Below, in pieces: positions 38,804 through 48,359 of a stretch of 64,000 nucleotides of DNA. The DNA is from Natronorubrum halalkaliphilum (lineage in GTDB: Archaea > Halobacteriota > Halobacteria > Halobacteriales > Natrialbaceae). Below the pieces are notes generated by a model. The model saw nothing but the letters and a program-made list of their open reading frames with translations, had not been told where the DNA came from and made no database searches. The translations under genes and the position numbers were made by a program. How positions within the stretch are numbered: the stretch's first letter is position 1; every line of letters begins with the position of its first letter. The stretch is taken from positions 96,187 through 160,186 of the forward strand of contig NZ_WUYX01000033.1 of NCBI RefSeq assembly GCF_009834785.1, written 5' to 3'.

Positions 38804-41800
38804 CTACATGAAGTCCTCGATCCCGCTCTGCTTGTTCTTGTCGTTCTCGAAGATACTCTCGAGCGATTTCTCGAGCACTTCTAGCCGCTGTTTCGTGTAG
38901 GGGCGACAATCGTACTCATCGGCGACCTGGATCGCGGTCTGCATGTACTTGTTGACCGACCCCTTGTGGACGGTGAGGTTAACGCGGCCGCCGCATTCCC
39001 GGCAGTCGCCGGTCAGGGGCATCCGGCGGAACTTCTCGCCGCAGTCGAGACAGCGGGTCTCCTGCCGGGCGAACGCCCGCAGGTTCCCGATCAGGTCCGG
39101 CAGGAAGTGGTACTCGATAACCCGCTCGGCCACGTCAGTTTCGTCGACGGCCTCGAGTTTGCGCGAGAGCTCGAGCTGGGCGTCCATCTTGTCCATCATC
39201 GAGCCCAGCGTCTTGTAGGCGGAGAGATCGGGGCCCATCGCGATGTCGGTGGTGTCGTGGGTATGCTCGAAACCAGCGTACTCCCCGTCGGTGCCAAGGG
39301 TATCCTCACCGATCTGGATGTCGACGGACTCGGGATCGGCCTGCTCGAGGGTCGCGAGATAGAACTCGCGGGGGTACTGCGAGGCGATGTCCATGTTGTG
39401 GGCCTCGTCGTCGATTTCGGAGGGGTCGATCCGAGAGGACATGACCAAGGGCGCGTCCATCTTCCCGCCCCGTTGATCTGGCAAGAAACTGGTACTAAAG
39501 TTCAATAACCCGTCCATAAGGAGCATAACGCAATCTTCGTCACCGTCACAATTCCTGCGTTTTGCGGCGTGAAAGTACGGATGTGCATATCCGACAGCCG
39601 CACTCGTGAAACCGATCACCCTCCCGACAGTTGCTGCGCTCGTGTGTGGCGCCATCCCGAACACCAACTCGCCGACCAGTTCCTGTCGGTCGTCGATCTC
39701 GTAGTACGGCTCGAGGCCGTAGTACTGCTCGAGCAGGTCGTCGATGAAGTCGGCGGTCTGCATCATGTGCTCGGCTGCACCATCCGAGAGCACGATATCC
39801 TGGACTTTGAGTTCGACCAGTTGGTCCTCGTGGGTCAGCGGATCGCCGTGGATGTCTTCCTCGTAGCCGAGCGCCTGTAGTTGGCCGACGTCGATATCGA
39901 GTTCGGCGGCCCGGACCGACGTCACGGGAAGGTCAGTCATATCGTAGCGGACGGTGCCGTCTTTAAACGAGGAGACGTCGTGTTTCGCCCGGAGCACACC
40001 TTTCTCGATCGGTTCGGGGATTTTGGTCGCCGAAGACAGCCCTTTAACGCCTTTCAGAATCTCGAAGGCGTTCTCGCGTTCGCCGACCGACTCGAGGGCG
40101 TTGCGGTACTCCTCGTGGACGTCGATTTCGCGGTTCTCGACGCAGGTGGCCTCGCGCTCACAGTGGTCACACTCGACGCGACCGGCCTCGTCGGGCTCGA
40201 TCCGCGAGTCGCAGTCGGGACAGCGATAGTCGGGAGTCGTCCGCGAGTTGCAGTCCGGACAGCGGTTCTTAAAGGTCTCCGTCTCGCAGTCGGGACAGCG
40301 CTGGCGGCCGATCTGGACCTCGACGACGCCGGGGGTGTCCTGCATCGTCTCGGCGTGTTTGGCGGCGTCGGCGACGTTGCGCTGTGCGCCGCCGGCCTCG
40401 CCGATCGGGAACAGGGTGTGGACCGGCGGGCTCAGGTCGCGGCGTTCGGACTTTTCGGGGCGGCCCATCCGGTTGCCGACCCGGGTCGGTGCGCGTTCGC
40501 GGACCGTAAACGGAGCGACCTCGTTGACCGCCTCGATGGCGTTGTCGCCGTCCGTTTCGTGGCCCCACATCCGAGCGCGTTCGGAGAGGTCATCGTCGGT
40601 CCAGGTGCGCTCGAGTTCGATGGTGGGGGCCGACTCCCGGCGTTCCGTCTGCTCGCCCGTCTGCTCGTCCGCGTCGGGATCAGCACCGGCATCGGTATCC
40701 CGATCGGACTCCAGCGCAGCACCGTCGGTAACCGCCCGTCGCGGTTCGCAGCCGACCGTCCGGACGAACGGCCGCCAGTCGTCGATCTCGATCCGGTTCT
40801 CGTCAGGCCGCTGGCGGTGTTCGATGATGATCGTCTCGAGGGCGTCTCGAGTCGCGTCGCTGTACTCGAGGACGAGCGTGCCGTCGTTGTCGTCAGCGTC
40901 ATTAGAACTGCTCTCGTTCTCGATCCAGCCCCCCGAGACCGCGTCGGCGAGGTCACAGAACGCTTCGACCGAGATATCGTGCCAGAGGTAGGTGTACTGG
41001 GGATGGAGCGGCGCGTCGTACTCGAGGGCCCACTCGAGGGCGGTCTCGGCGTCGGGGAACTCCTGATCGATCCGCGGGTCGTCCTCGAGTGCCTGCGCGT
41101 CCGCGCCAGCGTCGTCCATGTCCTGAATCCACCATTCGTAGACGTAGGAGGCCGGTGCGAGCGGGTGGTTGTTCTCGACGAACTCACCGTAGTTGACCAG
41201 ATACTCGCCGGTATCGAGGATCTTCTCGACGCCGTTTCTGATCTCGAGGGCCTCCTCCGGGTCGTCGATCCGGCGCACGTCGCCGTTTGCCAGTTTGACC
41301 GTGGGGCCGTCGATGCTGTCGACGGGGATGATCCCGTGGGCTTTCCCCGGTCGTTCGGTCTTGATCTGGGTCCCCGTCGCGAGGAAGTCGTCGACCAGAT
41401 GCATCGTCGCGGGATGGATCCCGCCGGTCGCGAACCCGTGGTTACGCGCGCGGCCGTACCGGAGTCGGAACCCACCCTCGGCGCTGGGATGGGAGAAGAC
41501 CGGACGGCCGGCGATCAGATCTCGGAGGAACTTCGTCGACGGGTCGGCCCGCGGTGGACCGCCCGTCCCGTCGTCGGAGTCGCCGTCTTCGCCGTCGGCT
41601 GCCCCACCGTCGTTCTCGTCCGCGTCCGCGTCTGCTTTCGCATCGTCGTCCCCGTCCTCAGTTCCGTCGCCCGCTGTGTCCCCCTCGTCGTCGGCGTAGT
41701 TGCCGTCGATCAGGTCCTGCAGCCACGGCCAGTCGATCTCGTCAAGATTTCGCGTGTAACGCTGGATTTTCGGAGCCTTGAGCGCGATTCCCTCCGCGAG

Positions 41801-42532
41801 GACGAGACACATCCCGCCGCGGGCGCTGTTGGTGTCGACGCGCTCTAGGTCGCGAAAGCCGGAGACTTCCTCGTCGCCCGTCGCCTCTCCGTCGAGCATG
41901 ATCGGGAGGTGTTTGGCGATGAACTTGGCCTCCTTCGCCTTCGGCGTGTACTGGAGTCCGGTCTCCTTGTCGTAGAGACCGATCTCCTCGGCGTAGCGTT
42001 CGATCTCGTCGGTTCGAGCGTTGTACTGTTCGATTCCGACCAAAGCGCGCGTGTAGTCGGCCACGAGGACGGACAGCGCCTGTGCCGTCCCGCCGGCCGA
42101 TCGGATCGGCCCGGCGTAGTAGACGTTGATGAACTCGGTCCCGTCGTCGTTCTCGAGGATTTCGACCCTGTCGATCCCCTCGATGGGCGCGGCGACAACA
42201 CCCTCGGTAAGCAGAGCGACTGCGGTTCGGACCGCCCCTTCGACCTTGCCCGCTTTCGTTTCGTAGTCGCCGACTCTGCCTTCCGCGAAGTCCTTCGCGA
42301 GTTCGAGCGCAGCCTCCTCGCGGGACATCTGGCCCTCGAGTTCGCGGACCCGTTCGGCGACGCCGTCGATGCCGAGAATGTTCTCGACGCGGTCGGCCAT
42401 GTCCTTGGCGACCGGAATCTCGACCTCGGAGTCGGGATCAGCGCCGCGCTCTTTGGCTCGTTCGGCGACGTCGAACGCCTCGTCTAACTCGGACTCGAGA
42501 CGCTGGAAGTACCGTTTGTCTTCCTCCCGCAT
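38804..42532 (-). CDS. polC: DNA polymerase D (family D) large subunit
   Basis: A 1242-residue DP2 subunit, catalytic for polymerisation. Diagnostic stretches are VYYAGPIRSAGGTAQALSVL, NSARGGMCLVLAEGIALKAPK and the double-psi catalytic region with GDEDCVMLLMDGLLNFSTSF. Several zinc-binding Cys clusters are present (RCPDCETETF, RCPDCNS, CLDCGEKF with CRECGG). No intein interrupts LPDQRGGKMDAPLV, a position where some archaeal PolD genes carry one. A long Asp/Gly/Ala-rich acidic insert lies at about residues 285-330. The ATG at 42532 follows the PPC gene by 1 bp, suggesting co-transcription. Confidence 0.97.
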   Translation of the reverse strand: MREEDKRYFQRLESELDEAFDVAERAKERGADPDSEVEIPVAKDMADRVENILGIDGVAERVRELEGQMSREEAALELAKDFAEGRVGDYETKAGKVEGAVRTAVALLTEGVVAAPIEGIDRVEILENDDGTEFINVYYAGPIRSAGGTAQALSVLVADYTRALVGIEQYNARTDEIERYAEEIGLYDKETGLQYTPKAKEAKFIAKHLPIMLDGEATGDEEVSGFRDLERVDTNSARGGMCLVLAEGIALKAPKIQRYTRNLDEIDWPWLQDLIDGNYADDEGDTAGDGTEDGDDDAKADADADENDGGAADGEDGDSDDGTGGPPRADPSTKFLRDLIAGRPVFSHPSAEGGFRLRYGRARNHGFATGGIHPATMHLVDDFLATGTQIKTERPGKAHGIIPVDSIDGPTVKLANGDVRRIDDPEEALEIRNGVEKILDTGEYLVNYGEFVENNHPLAPASYVYEWWIQDMDDAGADAQALEDDPRIDQEFPDAETALEWALEYDAPLHPQYTYLWHDISVEAFCDLADAVSGGWIENESSSNDADDNDGTLVLEYSDATRDALETIIIEHRQRPDENRIEIDDWRPFVRTVGCEPRRAVTDGAALESDRDTDAGADPDADEQTGEQTERRESAPTIELERTWTDDDLSERARMWGHETDGDNAIEAVNEVAPFTVRERAPTRVGNRMGRPEKSERRDLSPPVHTLFPIGEAGGAQRNVADAAKHAETMQDTPGVVEVQIGRQRCPDCETETFKNRCPDCNSRTTPDYRCPDCDSRIEPDEAGRVECDHCEREATCVENREIDVHEEYRNALESVGERENAFEILKGVKGLSSATKIPEPIEKGVLRAKHDVSSFKDGTVRYDMTDLPVTSVRAAELDIDVGQLQALGYEEDIHGDPLTHEDQLVELKVQDIVLSDGAAEHMMQTADFIDDLLEQYYGLEPYYEIDDRQELVGELVFGMAPHTSAATVGRVIGFTSAAVGYAHPYFHAAKRRNCDGDEDCVMLLMDGLLNFSTSFLPDQRGGKMDAPLVMSSRIDPSEIDDEAHNMDIASQYPREFYLATLEQADPESVDIQIGEDTLGTDGEYAGFEHTHDTTDIAMGPDLSAYKTLGSMMDKMDAQLELSRKLEAVDETDVAERVIEYHFLPDLIGNLRAFARQETRCLDCGEKFRRMPLTGDCRECGGRVNLTVHKGSVNKYMQTAIQVADEYDCRPYTKQRLEVLEKSLESIFENDKNKQSGIEDFM

Positions 42533-42533
42533 A

Positions 42534-42953
42534 TCAGAGCCAGAGATCGAGTTCGGTCGATTCGTCGTACTCGCGTTCGAGACCCTCCTCGAAGACCCGC
42601 ATGTAGACCTCGCCGGCCCAGACGGTTGCTTCGTTCAGATGGCCTGCAAGGGCGTTCCCGTCGGGATCCGAGAGAACGGCGTGAGTGTGGGCAAAGCGCT
42701 CGTCATCCAGCCAGGAGACGTTGCCGACGCAGCTTGCGACCTCGAGTGGCTCGTCGAACTCGATGGCCTCGTACGTGCAGTCGTCCTGATCGTAAAACCA
42801 GCATTCGGCATCCTGGACAGCCCCGAGACCCTGAAACCAGGCCGCGTCGGCCTCGACCTCGCGGGCGAGTGACTCGATCTCGGCCCGCCAGTCGGCACCA
42901 GTCTCGAGGCGGGCGATATACTCCGCGTCCGTCTCGACCGCCCTGTAGTTCAT
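42534..42953 (-). CDS. PPC/DUF296-domain DNA-binding-like protein
   Basis: A 139-residue protein. PPC-domain features are MNYRAVETDAEYIARLETGAD, AWFQGLGAVQDAECWFYD, EVASCVGNVSW and the conserved HTHAVLSDPDGNALAGHLNEA. Prokaryotic PPC proteins are trimers with a possible metal or nucleotide site. The frequent prediction of DNA binding comes from plant AT-hook fusions and is not shown here. The stop is 1 bp before polC, so the two are likely one transcription unit. Confidence 0.9.
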   Translation of the reverse strand: MNYRAVETDAEYIARLETGADWRAEIESLAREVEADAAWFQGLGAVQDAECWFYDQDDCTYEAIEFDEPLEVASCVGNVSWLDDERFAHTHAVLSDPDGNALAGHLNEATVWAGEVYMRVFEEGLEREYDESTELDLWL

Positions 42954-43352
42954 ACTGTGCCATCACGGGGGCGATGACAAAAATGCCACTGGTCTTCGAT
43001 CCAGAGGCTGGCGACCGAGCTGTTTCCGAATCAGATTAGTAATTGCTATCACACATTCACTCACTGCTGTACTGTCCTGTGCAATTGAATACACATCAGT
43101 AGTTTTGCGGACAAATAGGGCCTCATATCGATGCCGTCGAGAGCGTCGTCGCGCGGTTTGATTGTAGGTCAGATATGAAAGGGATGTGTCAGCGTAGCTA
43201 TTCATTTAGTATCTCATATAGTTAAAATAGATGTATCTTTAATAGTTGTTTGTGAAAGAGTCAATATTTGTCCGATTAGGAATGCGGTAAAATCTGCTTT
43301 CGATCTGTAGCCCCCTGCTACCAATATACCACGGGTGGCATTGTTTATCGAG
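42954..43352. other. AT-rich intergenic region upstream of the peptide transporter operon
   Basis: About 400 bp with no gene. Composition is much richer in A/T than the rest of the window, especially 43180-43280 (ATAGTTAAAATAG and TTTAATAG motifs). A TATA-like AATATACC lies at 43323-43330, about 27 bp before the ATG at 43353. The AT-rich block may hold regulator sites controlling the transporter, or may be a relic of an insertion. Confidence 0.5.
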
Positions 43353-44960
43353 ATGGTACACGACCAGCTCACCGCCACACGACGGCGGTTACTTGCATCA
43401 GGTGCAGCGGTCAGTGCAGGCATGGTTGCGGGGTGCATTGGTGGGGACAATGGCGCCGGACCCGACGGACAACACCTCCTGTATACGCAGGAAGTGAATC
43501 CGGAGGGCGACTTCGATCCAATCGTCTCCAACGACGCCTACAGCGCGCAAATCATCCACCAGGTCTACGACGGCCTGTACGAGTACGACTACGACCTCGA
43601 GCTCCAGCCCAAACTCGCCGCGGGCGAGCCCGAAGAGGAGGAAGACGGCGAACGATACATCATCGAAATCGTCGACGACGCGGAGTTCCACAACGGTGAC
43701 CCCGTCACCGCCGAGGACGTCGCCCACTCGTTTACCGCACCCGTCGAAGAGGACACCGACAACCGGCCGGAGTACGACTTCATCGACGTGGACGGAACGG
43801 AGGCTATCGACGAGCACACGGTCCAGATCGATCTCGAACATCCCTACGGGCCGTTCGAAACTCTCACGGTGGCGACGTACGTCGTCAACGAGTCGGTACG
43901 AACCGACGATCCGGACGACTACAACACGAACCCCGTCGGCTCCGGCCCGTTCACGTTCGACGACTGGACGTCCGACGAGTTCGTCGAACTCGAGGCATGG
44001 GACGACTACTGGGGCGACCCACAGCCCGAACTCGAGTCGGTCCGGTTCGAGGCGGCCGAAGACGACGCCGGCCGCGTCTCACAGATTCTCGCGGGCGACA
44101 CGGACGCGATCGCGACCGTCCCGCCGGAAGACTGGGACCAGATCGACGGCGAGGAGGGGATCGACGTCCACCGGACCGAGAGCCCGTCCTACATGTACGT
44201 CGCGTTCAACTGCAACGAAGGGGAGACGACCGATCCCGAGGTGCGACGGGGGATCGCCCACGCGTTCTCGATGAGCGAGTTCGTCGACGCGAACCTCGGC
44301 GACGGCGGAACGCCGATAGCCTCTCCGATTCCGCCGATCGTCAACGAGATCTGGGACTTCCCGACGGACGACTGGGACGAAGCCACACCGGACTACGATC
44401 CAGACGAAGCCGAGGAGTTACTCGAGTCGGGGCTGGACGATCCCGACGACTGGAATCCGACCATCATCGTCCCGCCGGACGACGTGCGCATCGCGCTGGG
44501 CGAACTGATCGCGTCACGACTGGACGAACTTGGCTACGACGCCGAAGTCCAGAGCCTCGACTTCGCGACGCTGACTGACACGTACATCTCGGGCGACGCG
44601 GACGACTACGAGATGTACATCCTCGGTTGGACCGGCGGCCCCGATCCCGACGTTTACCTCTACAACCTGTTCCACGAGGACAACGCCGGCGTCACCCAGG
44701 GGCACTTCTACGAGGGAAGCGACGACTTCCACGATACGATCTCCGAGGCGCGACAGACGGCCGATCAGGACGAGCGTCGCGAGATGTATATCGACGTCAT
44801 CGACGAAATCGTCGAGGAGCTTCCAGCGATGGCCGCTTACTCCGAGCACAACACGATCGCGACCCAGGACTACGTCACCGACATGCAGCCGCATCCGAAC
44901 GTCTCGTACAATCCGGAACTCGTCTCCGACGACAACAACGTCGGCATCGACGAGGAGTAG
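43353..44960 (+). CDS. Peptide/oligopeptide ABC transporter substrate-binding lipoprotein
   Basis: A 535-residue family 5 binding protein. The Tat signal has TRRRLLASGAAVSAGMVAGC with twin Arg and a lipobox (Cys at residue 28), so it is exported folded and lipid-anchored, as is common in halophiles. The mature domain has the SBP_bac_5 marks: SAQIIHQVYDGLYEYDYD, LAAGEPEEEEDGERYIIEI, VTAEDVAHSF, NPVGSGPFTFDDW, RRGIAHAFSMSEFVD and GWTGGPDPDVYLYNLFHE. A GTG six codons earlier is possible. It heads the dpp-like operon. Confidence 0.95.
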   Translation: MVHDQLTATRRRLLASGAAVSAGMVAGCIGGDNGAGPDGQHLLYTQEVNPEGDFDPIVSNDAYSAQIIHQVYDGLYEYDYDLELQPKLAAGEPEEEEDGERYIIEIVDDAEFHNGDPVTAEDVAHSFTAPVEEDTDNRPEYDFIDVDGTEAIDEHTVQIDLEHPYGPFETLTVATYVVNESVRTDDPDDYNTNPVGSGPFTFDDWTSDEFVELEAWDDYWGDPQPELESVRFEAAEDDAGRVSQILAGDTDAIATVPPEDWDQIDGEEGIDVHRTESPSYMYVAFNCNEGETTDPEVRRGIAHAFSMSEFVDANLGDGGTPIASPIPPIVNEIWDFPTDDWDEATPDYDPDEAEELLESGLDDPDDWNPTIIVPPDDVRIALGELIASRLDELGYDAEVQSLDFATLTDTYISGDADDYEMYILGWTGGPDPDVYLYNLFHEDNAGVTQGHFYEGSDDFHDTISEARQTADQDERREMYIDVIDEIVEELPAMAAYSEHNTIATQDYVTDMQPHPNVSYNPELVSDDNNVGIDEE

Positions 44961-45088
44961 GCGTCGAGACGCCATCGCCTCCTTTCGGATGCGATCGAAA
45001 CCGGAACCGACTGGATCACCGAACCGAACGGCGCCAACGGACGCCTCACAGGATGACGATACTGACACTGTAATCGAGACGAACGCAC

Positions 45089-46087
45089 ATGGGACTGCTT
45101 CGATACACGATTTACCGACTGCTCCAGGCGATTCCCGTCCTGATCGGAATCTCCATCATCACGTTCGTGCTGGCAAATCTGGCACCGGGCGACCCCGTCA
45201 GACTCATGTTACAGGGCCAGCAAGCCGACGAGGAACTCATCAGGACGATCGAACAACGCTACGGGCTCGATCAGCCGCTGCACGTCCGGTACTGGAACTA
45301 CATGACCGGACTCGTCCAGGGCGATCTGGGCTACAGCATCCACCGCAGGCGGCCCGTCTCCGATCTCATGCTCGAGCGGGCCGGTCCGACGCTACTGCTG
45401 GTCCTGTCAGCGTATCTCTTCGCGATTGTGACCGCGATCCCCCTCGGGATCATCGCGGCCAAACGCCGGAACGAACCGACGGACCACATCTCGCGGATCG
45501 TCGCCCTGATCGGCGTCAGCACGCCTTCGTTCTGGATCGGCATCATGCTGATCATCGTCTTCGCGGTCAGACTCGGCGTCCTTCCGTCGGCGGGACTGGT
45601 TTACCCGTGGCAACCGCCCGAAGCGGCCGGTCACGGCAGCTACCTCGAACACTGGACGGAGACGATCAGGCACCTGATACTGCCGATGATCGCGCTGGGG
45701 ACGCTCCAGATGGCGACGCTGATGCGGGTCGAACGAACGCAGATGATCGAATCGTTACAGGAGGAGTACGTCAAACTCGCCCGCGCGTACGGCGTTCCGG
45801 AGCGGACGATCCTCCGAAAACACGCGTTCCGATCGGCCCAGCTACCGATCATCACCATCATCGGGCTCAACCTGTCGACGGCACTCGGGGGTGCCGTCCT
45901 GGTCGAGACCGTCTTCGCGATCAATGGGATCGGACGCCTGTTCGTCGAGGCGATCCAGCAACTCGACTACCAGTTAATCATGGGAATCACGATGGTCCTC
46001 GGGTTCATGTTCGTCGTCGGTGTCGTCATTACGGACATCTCCTACGCGTACATCGATCCGCGAGTGACCTACGGGGAGCGTGAGTGA
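45089..46087 (+). CDS. dppB: Peptide ABC transporter permease, DppB/OppB type
   Basis: A 332-residue protein starting LLRYTIYRLLQAIPVLIGIS, the usual DppB beginning. Six membrane segments are visible and the EAA-type loop to the ATPase reads VKLARAYGVPERTILRKHAFR. It forms the translocation pore together with the next gene product. It lies 128 bp after the binding protein gene. Confidence 0.95.
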   Translation: MGLLRYTIYRLLQAIPVLIGISIITFVLANLAPGDPVRLMLQGQQADEELIRTIEQRYGLDQPLHVRYWNYMTGLVQGDLGYSIHRRRPVSDLMLERAGPTLLLVLSAYLFAIVTAIPLGIIAAKRRNEPTDHISRIVALIGVSTPSFWIGIMLIIVFAVRLGVLPSAGLVYPWQPPEAAGHGSYLEHWTETIRHLILPMIALGTLQMATLMRVERTQMIESLQEEYVKLARAYGVPERTILRKHAFRSAQLPIITIIGLNLSTALGGAVLVETVFAINGIGRLFVEAIQQLDYQLIMGITMVLGFMFVVGVVITDISYAYIDPRVTYGERE

Positions 46088-46107
46088 CAATGAGAGGTGC
46101 ATAACAA

Positions 46108-47130
46108 ATGGCGACGACCGAATCACAACTCGACGATCAGGAGCCGGGTGCCGCCGAAGGCGGGTCGGTCGACGAAGAGGTCGAAACGCGCGTCGGTTGG
46201 CGCTACACCCTGGCGAAGGTCAAGCGAGACGCGACCGCTCGTATCGGGCTGTACATCGTCGCGTTCGTCATCTTCATCGCGGCGTTCGCGGCGATCGATA
46301 GCAACCTCTCGCGGCTCACGTTCGACACGATGTCGGACTACACCGCCGCACAGGCGATTCCGTTCTTCGACCACCCGACGCGGATTCCGCCGCCGGGTGA
46401 AGCGCACCCGAACGAGCCACCGGTGTTCGTCGACGGCGGGTCCCTCTCCCATCCGCTGGGGACCGATCCGCAGGGACGCGACTACTTCACCCGCATCATC
46501 TACGGCTCGCAGGTGTCGGTCAGCGTCGGGCTCGCATCGACGGCGATCGGCCTGATCGGCGGAACGATAATCGGTTCGATCGCGGGCTACTACGGCGGCT
46601 GGATCGACGACCTCCTGATGCGGTCGGTCGAGACGGTGTACGCGATTCCGCCGCTCGTGCTGATCATCGTCTTCACGGTCTTCATCAGCGGAGGCAGCCC
46701 CGACATTCAGTACGCGGTGATCGGCGTCGGCATCGCCTTCATCCCGGTGTTCGCCCGGATCATCCGCAGTCGGGTGCTGTCCGTTCGGGAGATGGATTAT
46801 ATCGAGGCCGCACGCGCCGCGGGAGTCAAGGACCGCAACATCATCCGCAGACACGTCATTCCGAACAGCTTCGCACCCGTCATGGTGTACGCAACGCTGC
46901 AGATCGGCGTGACGATCCTGATCGTCGCCGGTCTCTCCTTCCTGGGGTACGGTGCCCAGCCGCCGACGCCCGACTGGGGTGAAATGCTCCGAATCGCTCA
47001 CGGTCGGTATATGCACTCGAACATCTGGCTGTCGATCTGGCCCGGCCTGGCGATCCTCGTGACCATCATGGGGTTCAACCTGTTCGGCGACGGGCTTCAG
47101 GACGCACTCGACCCGCGGATCGAAAACTAA
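46108..47130 (+). CDS. dppC: Peptide ABC transporter permease, DppC/OppC type
   Basis: A 340-residue protein with an acidic soluble N terminus, a first membrane segment (IGLYIVAFVIFIAAFAAI), the DppC extracytoplasmic HPLGTDPQGRDYFTRIIYG motif, and an EAA loop reading IEAARAAGVKDRNIIRRHVIP. It ends NLFGDGLQDALDPRIEN, typical of the family. It partners the DppB-type permease, and the next ATPase starts 2 bp after its stop. Confidence 0.95.
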   Translation: MATTESQLDDQEPGAAEGGSVDEEVETRVGWRYTLAKVKRDATARIGLYIVAFVIFIAAFAAIDSNLSRLTFDTMSDYTAAQAIPFFDHPTRIPPPGEAHPNEPPVFVDGGSLSHPLGTDPQGRDYFTRIIYGSQVSVSVGLASTAIGLIGGTIIGSIAGYYGGWIDDLLMRSVETVYAIPPLVLIIVFTVFISGGSPDIQYAVIGVGIAFIPVFARIIRSRVLSVREMDYIEAARAAGVKDRNIIRRHVIPNSFAPVMVYATLQIGVTILIVAGLSFLGYGAQPPTPDWGEMLRIAHGRYMHSNIWLSIWPGLAILVTIMGFNLFGDGLQDALDPRIEN

Positions 47131-47132
47131 CC

Positions 47133-48359
47133 ATGAGCTCTGAACCACTGCTTCGCGTCGAAAACCTCAAGACTCAGTTCTTCACCGAGACCGGTACCGT
47201 TCGCGCCGTCGACGGCATCTCCTTCGAAGTCTACGAGGGAGAGATCGTCGGCCTCGTCGGCGAATCGGGGGCCGGCAAGAGCGTCGCCTCGATGAGCCTG
47301 CTTCGGCTCGTCGAAAGCCCTGGCGAGATCGTCGGCGGGACGATCGAGTACAAGGGCGAAACGATCTTCGATCTCGAGGAGGGCCCCGACGGAGAGCTCC
47401 GGGAACACCCGGACATGCTCTCGGAGTCCGAAATGCGCGAGCGGATCCGCGGCCGGGAGATCGCGGTGATCTTTCAGGATCCGATGGAGTCGCTCAACCC
47501 GGTGTTTACCGTCGGCGGTCAGCTTCGGGAATTCATCGAAATCAACCGTGAGCTTCCGAAAGACGAGGCGAAAGCCGAGGCCGTTCGAATGCTTCGCGAG
47601 GTCGGCATTCCCGACCCCGAAGACCGGTACGAGGAGTACCCGCACCAGTTCTCCGGGGGCATGCGCCAACGCGTGCTCATCGCGATGGCGCTGGCCTGCG
47701 AGCCGAACCTGATCATCGCCGACGAGCCGACGACCGCACTGGACGTCACCGTCGAGGGGCAGATCCTCGACCTCGTCGACGATCTGCAGGATCGCTACGA
47801 TACGAGTTTTATCTGGGTCACCCACGATATGGGCGTCGTCGCCGAAATCTGTGACCGGGTGAACGTCATGTATCTCGGCGAAGTCGTCGAGCAGGCACCG
47901 GTAGACGAGTTGTTCTACGACACTAAACACCCCTACACGAGCGCTCTCCTGGATTCGATGCCACGACCCGACCGAACCGTCGACGAACTCGAGCCCATCG
48001 AAGGCGTGATGCCCGAAGCGATCAACCCACCCTCCGGCTGTCGGTTCCATCCCCGCTGTCCCGACGCCAGGGAAGTCTGTACGCGCGTTCATCCGGAGAA
48101 TCTCGAGGTCGACCAGGCTGAGGGGTACCCGCATCGGGCAGCCTGTGTCAAACACGACGTCTTCGACGTGGGTTACGACGAGAGCGTGCCACTCGAGAAA
48201 GGTGACGAAGCCGAGACGAGAGTCGGTGAGACGGGCTCGGATGAGAACGTGGATTCGACGGTCGAAGAGGGGCAAGCATCTACCGACGGCGGAAAGGCGA
48301 ACGAAGCAAACCAAACGAATCGAAGTCCGAACAGAGACGGAGGTGAGTCACGGCCATGA
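47133..48359 (+). CDS. dppD: Peptide ABC transporter ATP-binding protein, DppD/OppD type
   Basis: A 408-residue ATPase. Walker A is [12 protein letters not shown], the Q-loop is [14 protein letters not shown], the signature is [15 protein letters not shown] and Walker B is [14 protein letters not shown]. The oligopeptide-transporter C-terminal domain holds [19 protein letters not shown] with Cys residues that in relatives can bind an Fe-S cluster. The tail after about residue 345 is a low-complexity acidic extension. The stop overlaps the next gene (ATGA). Confidence 0.95.
   Translation: MSSEPLLRVENLKTQFFTETGTVRAVDGISFEVYEGEIVGLVGESGAGKSVASMSLLRLVESPGEIVGGTIEYKGETIFDLEEGPDGELREHPDMLSESEMRERIRGREIAVIFQDPMESLNPVFTVGGQLREFIEINRELPKDEAKAEAVRMLREVGIPDPEDRYEEYPHQFSGGMRQRVLIAMALACEPNLIIADEPTTALDVTVEGQILDLVDDLQDRYDTSFIWVTHDMGVVAEICDRVNVMYLGEVVEQAPVDELFYDTKHPYTSALLDSMPRPDRTVDELEPIEGVMPEAINPPSGCRFHPRCPDAREVCTRVHPENLEVDQAEGYPHRAACVKHDVFDVGYDESVPLEKGDEAETRVGETGSDENVDSTVEEGQASTDGGKANEANQTNRSPNRDGGESRP

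Noticed and set aside
39450..39530. Intein at the common PolD insertion point
   Set aside because: The sequence NFSTSFLPDQRGGKMDAPLV is continuous, so no intein is present.
39881..41848. Open frame of 655 codons antisense to polC
   Set aside because: The minus-strand frame is clearly PolD DP2; the opposite frame has Val/Arg/Asp-biased composition and no domain.
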